The notes beneath the pieces are model-generated. The model was not told the DNA's origin, did not search any database, and worked only from the letters and a program-made list of their open reading frames with translations. Shown here one piece after another: positions 7,074 to 9,969 of a stretch of 9,969 bases of DNA; the first letter of the stretch is position 1, and the number at the start of each line of letters is the position of its first letter. The DNA comes from Gammaproteobacteria bacterium (GTDB taxonomy: Bacteria > Pseudomonadota > Gammaproteobacteria > Steroidobacterales > Steroidobacteraceae). The translations under genes and the position numbers were made by a program. Where the stretch lies: NCBI GenBank assembly GCA_029857655.1, contig JAOUGR010000053.1:1-9969 (forward strand), written 5' to 3'.

Positions 7074-7459
7074 CCGGGACACGCGCGATTTACTCGCAAC
7101 TGGTACGTGAGTTGTTCGAGCGCCTGCCGCACGCCGGCGACCTGGGGCCGGGCGCCGGTACGGCGGTCCATGGCGAGGCGATGGCGCTCGATCGCGGCGC
7201 CTGGGTCCGCTTTGACGCCCGGATTGAAGACGGCCGGGTCGTCGACTGCAGTTTTCGCGCCTGGGGATGCCCGCATACGCTCGCTGCGGCGGCGCTGATC
7301 GCGAGCCGCCTGCATGGTGAGGGAATAGGAAACGAGGCCGCCTTCGACGCACTGCGCCTCGCCAGGGAACTCGGCGCGCCCGCGGAAAAACTGGGCCGTT
7401 TGCTGGTGGTCGAAGACGCGCTGTCCGGGATGCTGGCCCGGGCGCATGCGCTACAATAG
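7070..7459 (+). CDS. Degenerate IscU-like scaffold protein lacking two cluster-ligand cysteines
   Basis: The 129-residue protein sits exactly where iscU normally lies and matches the length of E. coli IscU (128). Recognisable parts are YSQLVRELFERLPHAG for the IscU YSEKVIDHYENPRNVG start, DGRVVDCSFRAWGC for EGIIEDARFKTYGC, and VVEDAL for LAEDAI. Of the three IscU cluster cysteines, only C67 (equivalent to C63) remains. The ACGD site reads VHGE (H34, E36), and the C106 equivalent is R110. The only other cysteine is C60. The chaperone motif LPPVK reads APAEK (103-107). Its ATG overlaps the iscS stop by ATGA, implying translational coupling. It can hardly build clusters as IscU does. An IscS-binding modulator, sulfur-relay adaptor or decaying relic are possibilities (inference). 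The intact frame and tight coupling argue against a pseudogene. Confidence 0.8.
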   Translation: MTGTRAIYSQLVRELFERLPHAGDLGPGAGTAVHGEAMALDRGAWVRFDARIEDGRVVDCSFRAWGCPHTLAAAALIASRLHGEGIGNEAAFDALRLARELGAPAEKLGRLLVVEDALSGMLARAHALQ

Positions 7460-7467
7460 GGCTGCGC

Positions 7468-7791
7468 ATGGCCATTACCCTCACTCCCGCCGCAGCGGAC
7501 CGCGTACGTCATTTCATCGCTGAACGCGGTCATGGTGTCGGCCTGCGCCTCAGCGTGCGCAGGACCGGTTGTTCCGGCTTTGCCTACGTCGTGAATTACG
7601 CCGACGAGGTCGAGGCCAAGGATCGCGTCTTCGCAAGCCAGGGTGTCCAGGTGCTGGTCGATGCCGACAGCCTGGTGCTGATCGACGGAACGGAGATCGA
7701 TTTCGTCCGCCACGGACTCAACGAAGCATTCCGCTTCCGTAATCCGAACGTGCGCGGCGAATGCGGCTGCGGCGAAAGCTTCAGCGTCTGA
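7468..7791 (+). CDS. iscA: Iron-sulfur cluster assembly protein IscA (A-type carrier)
   Basis: A-type carriers receive Fe-S clusters, especially [4Fe-4S], and pass them to target enzymes. The 107-residue product equals E. coli IscA in length and aligns without gaps. It begins MAITLTPAAADRV and carries all three cysteines: C35 in RTGCSG, and C99 and C101 in NPNVRGECGCGESF. ErpA or SufA are family alternatives, but the position after iscS and the IscU-like gene and the IscA-type ends favour IscA. The gene starts 8 bases after its neighbour, with AGGG at 7458-7461 overlapping the preceding stop. It contrasts with the eroded IscU-like protein next door: this member is under normal constraint. Downstream hscB, hscA, fdx and iscX are missing, and ndk follows after 105 bases. 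Confidence 0.95.
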   Translation: MAITLTPAAADRVRHFIAERGHGVGLRLSVRRTGCSGFAYVVNYADEVEAKDRVFASQGVQVLVDADSLVLIDGTEIDFVRHGLNEAFRFRNPNVRGECGCGESFSV

Positions 7792-7801
7792 TTTTTCCTT
7801 T
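7766..7801 (+). terminator. Possible intrinsic terminator at the end of iscA
   Basis: An imperfect stem at 7766-7785 pairs GCTG with CAGC and GGC with GCT (one G-U pair), with a single C-T mismatch and a GAAA tetraloop. TTTTT (7792-7796) follows after 6 bases. The stem overlaps the codons of the conserved CGCGESF end of iscA, so coding constraint may explain it, and the gap before the T-run is longer than usual. Its place before an apparent ndk promoter makes it plausible. Confidence 0.35.
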
Positions 7802-7830
7802 CGCAGCAGGCACTTCCGCGCTGCCGGCGA

Positions 7831-7860
7831 TTGCCCGGCCGGGGTCGCGGGCGGTAGAAT
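7831..7860 (+). promoter_or_regulatory. Likely sigma-70 promoter for ndk-rlmN-pilF
   Basis: TTGCCC (7831-7836) and TAGAAT (7855-7860) are separated by 18 bases and match 4/6 and 5/6 of the sigma-70 consensus. The -10 ends 36 bases before the ndk ATG, giving an untranslated leader of about 30 bases. The flanking CGGTAGAAT is identical to the -10 region in front of trmJ. The inverted repeat GCCGG-N7-CCGGC (7824-7842) overlaps the -35 but has no T-run. Confidence 0.55.
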
Positions 7861-7896
7861 GCGCGGTCCTGCCCTGTCCCATCGAACGAGGAACCC

Positions 7897-8337
7897 ATGG
7901 CGCTTGAACGCACCTTGTCCATCGTCAAGCCAGACGGCGTGGCGCGAAACCTGATCGGCGACGTTTATCGGCGATTCGAGAAAGCCGGCCTCGCGATCAT
8001 CGGCGCCCGCATGCTGCGACTGACGCAGGCGCAGGCCGAAGGTTTCTACGCCGTTCATCGCGAGCGTCCGTTCTTCGGGGACCTGTGCGCCTACATGACC
8101 TCCGGCCCGGTGATGGTGCAGGTCCTTGAAGGAGAGTCGGCCGTGACGCGCAATCGCGAGATCATGGGTGCGACCGACCCGAAGAAGGCGGCGCCAGGCA
8201 CCATCCGCGCCGACCTCGCGTCCAGCATCGAGGAAAATGTCGTGCACGGCTCCGACAGCATCGAGAACGCTACCCGCGAGATCGCCTATTTTTTCGCGGA
8301 CGTTTCACTATGTGCGCGGACCCGCCGAGGCGCATGA
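7897..8337 (+). CDS. ndk: Nucleoside-diphosphate kinase
   Basis: Ndk is cytoplasmic and transfers the gamma phosphate of ATP to nucleoside diphosphates through a phosphohistidine, balancing NTP and dNTP pools. The 146-residue product is near the usual 141-143. It begins [18 protein letters not shown] with K11 and has the active-site histidine H117 in [12 protein letters not shown]. Nucleotide-contact residues R87 and R104, and GATDP near 91-95, are in place. The tail ends REIAYFF ... CARTRRGA, a few residues longer than in E. coli (CPRTR). GAGGA (7888-7892) lies 4 bases before the ATG. It appears to start a new transcription unit with its own promoter, and rlmN begins 4 bases after its stop. 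The ndk-rlmN-pilF order is conserved in Pseudomonas. No anomaly seen. Confidence 0.97.
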   Translation: MALERTLSIVKPDGVARNLIGDVYRRFEKAGLAIIGARMLRLTQAQAEGFYAVHRERPFFGDLCAYMTSGPVMVQVLEGESAVTRNREIMGATDPKKAAPGTIRADLASSIEENVVHGSDSIENATREIAYFFADVSLCARTRRGA

Positions 8338-8341
8338 GTCG

Positions 8342-9466
8342 ATGACCGACAAGGCCCACGAGCGAATCAACCTGCTGGGACTCAACCGGTCCGAGCTGGA
8401 GGCGTTCGTCGCAACCCTTGGCGCCAAGCCCTTTCGTGCGCGCCAGCTCCTGAAGTGGATCTATCGTCGAGGTGAAGCGGATTTTTCGCGGATGACCGAT
8501 CTTGCAAAGGATTTCCGCGCGCTGCTCGCGGGCGTGGCCGAGGTACGCGTGCCGGAGATCGTGAGTGCAAGAACTTCGGCGGACGGCACGCGCAAGTGGC
8601 TATTGCGGATGCCCGGTGCTGCGGGCAACGAGCAGGTCATCGAGACGATCTTCATCCCGGAACCGGGACGCGGGACGCTGTGCATCTCGAGCCAGATCGG
8701 CTGCGCGCTGGACTGCTCCTTCTGCGCGACCGGCCAGCAGGGATTCAATCGCAACCTGACAGCGGCCGAGATCATCGGCCAGGTCTGGCTTGCCAATCGC
8801 GAACTCGGACGGGACCCGGACGGCGATCGCGTCATTTCGAATGTCGTGCTGATGGGCATGGGCGAACCACTCGCCAATTACCGGAATGTGCTGCCGGCCA
8901 TGCAGCTGATGCTCGACGATCTCGGATACGACCTGTCGCGCCGGCGAGTGACGCTGTCCACGTCCGGCCTCGTGCCGCAGATCTACCGCCTGGCGCAAGA
9001 CTGCAATGTGGCGCTCGCCGTGTCGCTGCACGCTCCGAATGACCGGTTGCGCGACCGGCTGGTGCCGATCAACCGCAAGCACCCGATCGCGGAATTACTG
9101 ACCGCGAGCTGGCACTACCTGGAGCGCCAGAACGGCCGCAGCGTCACATTCGAATACACGATGCTCGACGGCATCAATGACCAGCCTGAGCACGCACGGG
9201 AACTAGCGGCATTGTTGCGCGGTCATGATGCCAAGGTGAACCTGATACCGTTCAACACATTCCCGGGCACTAAGTACCGGCGCTCGCCGGCCGCGGCAAT
9301 CAGTCGATTCCGCGACCTGCTGGCACAGGGAGGCGTAATGGCGACCGTGCGACGAACCCGTGGTGACGATATCGACGCGGCCTGCGGCCAGCTCAGGGGC
9401 CAGGTGCTGGATCGGACGCTGGTCAGGCTGGGCAGCAGGCCGGCCAGGCTCGCGGTGCGGGCATGA
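8342..9466 (+). CDS. rlmN: Dual-specificity 23S rRNA/tRNA adenine-C2 methyltransferase RlmN
   Basis: RlmN is a radical-SAM enzyme that makes 2-methyladenosine at position 2503 of 23S rRNA and position 37 of some tRNAs, tuning decoding accuracy. The 374-residue product has the usual length. The radical-SAM CX3CX2C cluster site is C121, C125 and C128 in [18 protein letters not shown]. The two catalytic cysteines are C114 in [10 protein letters not shown] and C348 in [35 protein letters not shown] and SLHAPND are further signatures. The ATG at 8342 fits the family N-terminus ([16 protein letters not shown] for KINLLDLNR); the frame is open upstream to 8168 but only as an overlap with ndk. GAGG (8327-8330) is rather far (11 bases), so coupling to ndk translation is likely. 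The enzyme needs a [4Fe-4S] cluster, so it is a client of Fe-S assembly. Confidence 0.97.
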   Translation: MTDKAHERINLLGLNRSELEAFVATLGAKPFRARQLLKWIYRRGEADFSRMTDLAKDFRALLAGVAEVRVPEIVSARTSADGTRKWLLRMPGAAGNEQVIETIFIPEPGRGTLCISSQIGCALDCSFCATGQQGFNRNLTAAEIIGQVWLANRELGRDPDGDRVISNVVLMGMGEPLANYRNVLPAMQLMLDDLGYDLSRRRVTLSTSGLVPQIYRLAQDCNVALAVSLHAPNDRLRDRLVPINRKHPIAELLTASWHYLERQNGRSVTFEYTMLDGINDQPEHARELAALLRGHDAKVNLIPFNTFPGTKYRRSPAAAISRFRDLLAQGGVMATVRRTRGDDIDAACGQLRGQVLDRTLVRLGSRPARLAVRA

Positions 9467-9969
9467 GCGCGCGCCTCCCGGCAGTCCTGGTGGCGATGCT
9501 GCTGGCCGCATCGGCGCCTTCACAGGCGCAGGATGCCTCGCCCGATCCGATTGTCGAGGCTGCACGCATCAATGCGCGCCTGGCGATGGAGTACATGAAG
9601 CGCGACCAGCTGTCGGTCGCGCGCGACAAGGTCGAGCGTGCGCTCGCGCTGAATCCGCGCGACCTGACCGTGCAATTGAGCGCTGGCCTGGTCTACGAAC
9701 GCCTGCTCGAGACCAAGCGCGCCGAAAAGCATTTCCGGCTCGCGCTGCGCGCCGATGCGGATAGTCCCGAGGCACAGAACGCCCTCGGAGCATTCCTTTG
9801 CCGGGCAGGGGCGTTCAAGAAGGGTGAGGCAATGTTCCTCAAGGCGGCGGGCAATCCGCTGTATCGCACGCCCGAAGTCGCCTATACCAATGCGGGCGTC
9901 TGCGCGCGCAGCGCCGCGGCGCCCGAACGGGCCGAGAAATACCTGCGCCAGGCCTTGAGCATCAAGTCG
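9463..9969 (+). CDS. pilF: Type IV pilus biogenesis/stability protein PilF, 3' end beyond window
   Basis: PilF (PilW) is a TPR protein that helps place and multimerise the PilQ secretin in the outer membrane for type IV pili. The frame runs open to the window end, giving 169 of an expected ~250 residues. Helical TPR repeats start near residue 31. Family signatures are [14 protein letters not shown] near 103-116 and [20 protein letters not shown] near 129-148. The ATG overlaps the rlmN stop by ATGA. The N-terminus [20 protein letters not shown] is a signal peptide, with a probable type I cleavage after A22 (SQA, then QD). No lipobox cysteine occurs there (the first cysteine is C113), whereas characterised PilF proteins are lipoproteins. 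The ndk-rlmN-pilF position matches Pseudomonas, so the identity is firm; membrane anchoring is the open point. Confidence 0.9.
   Translation, partial: MSARLPAVLVAMLLAASAPSQAQDASPDPIVEAARINARLAMEYMKRDQLSVARDKVERALALNPRDLTVQLSAGLVYERLLETKRAEKHFRLALRADADSPEAQNALGAFLCRAGAFKKGEAMFLKAAGNPLYRTPEVAYTNAGVCARSAAAPERAEKYLRQALSIKS

Noticed and set aside
7070..7459. Calling the IscU-like gene a pseudogene
   Set aside because: The frame is complete, has IscU length, starts in an ATGA overlap with iscS and keeps the fold-defining stretches. Changed ligands alone do not show loss of function.
6483..7484. Open frame of 333 codons on the minus strand opposite iscS
   Set aside because: The arginine/proline-rich shadow frame has no recognisable domain or convincing ribosome-binding site, while the plus-strand IscS is certain.
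7824..7842. Inverted repeat GCCGG-N7-CCGGC as a terminator after iscA
   Set aside because: It has a short stem, no following T-run, and overlaps the apparent -35 box of the ndk promoter; similar GC repeats arise often by chance.
7090..8247. Open frame of 385 codons on the minus strand across the IscU-like gene, iscA and ndk
   Set aside because: It crosses three well-supported plus-strand genes and an intergenic region. Long antisense frames are expected at this GC content and the translation resembles no family.

Overview
The window is about 10 kb of GC-rich, tightly packed bacterial chromosome. Gene content, gene order and close residue-level similarity to the E. coli proteins point to a gammaproteobacterium. 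Loss of most of the isc operon suggests a lineage near Xanthomonadales, Steroidobacterales or Nevskiales, but that placement is inference. No stretch longer than about 105 bases lacks a gene. I see no mobile element, rRNA, tRNA or CRISPR array.

Layout: (1) 1-2699, plus strand: the 3' part of secD, complete secF, and a TerC-family (YgdQ-like) membrane protein on a GTG start, spaced like one operon. (2) 2704-5057, minus strand: an APC/CAT-type amino acid permease and suhB; the permease ends 4 bases from the TerC gene, tail to tail. (3) 5058-5154: a divergent suhB/trmJ promoter region. (4) 5155-7791, plus strand: trmJ, an IscS-type cysteine desulfurase, an IscU-like protein and iscA, with junctions that overlap or nearly touch. 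(5) 7897-9969, plus strand: ndk, rlmN and the 5' part of pilF, with a likely promoter in front of ndk.

The order closely follows the Pseudomonas aeruginosa neighbourhood secD-secF ... suhB-trmJ-cysE-iscR-iscS-iscU-iscA-hscB-hscA-fdx ... ndk-rlmN-pilF (from memory of that genome). Here a TerC gene and a permease sit between secF and suhB, while cysE, iscR, hscB, hscA, fdx and iscX are absent from their usual places.

The most interesting feature is the remnant ISC system. The protein in the iscU slot keeps the IscU outline but only one of the three cluster-ligand cysteines (C67). The persulfide-accepting cysteine is replaced by R110, and the HscA-recognition motif LPPVK reads APAEK. The adjacent IscS keeps its catalytic lysine and cysteine but lacks the usual C-terminal tail that contacts IscU. 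IscA is canonical. This looks like an ISC operon that lost its regulator and chaperones and kept a repurposed pseudo-scaffold with IscS and IscA; bulk cluster assembly probably runs on SUF encoded elsewhere (inference). A second oddity is that PilF carries what looks like a type I signal peptide and no lipobox cysteine, although PilF is normally an outer-membrane lipoprotein.
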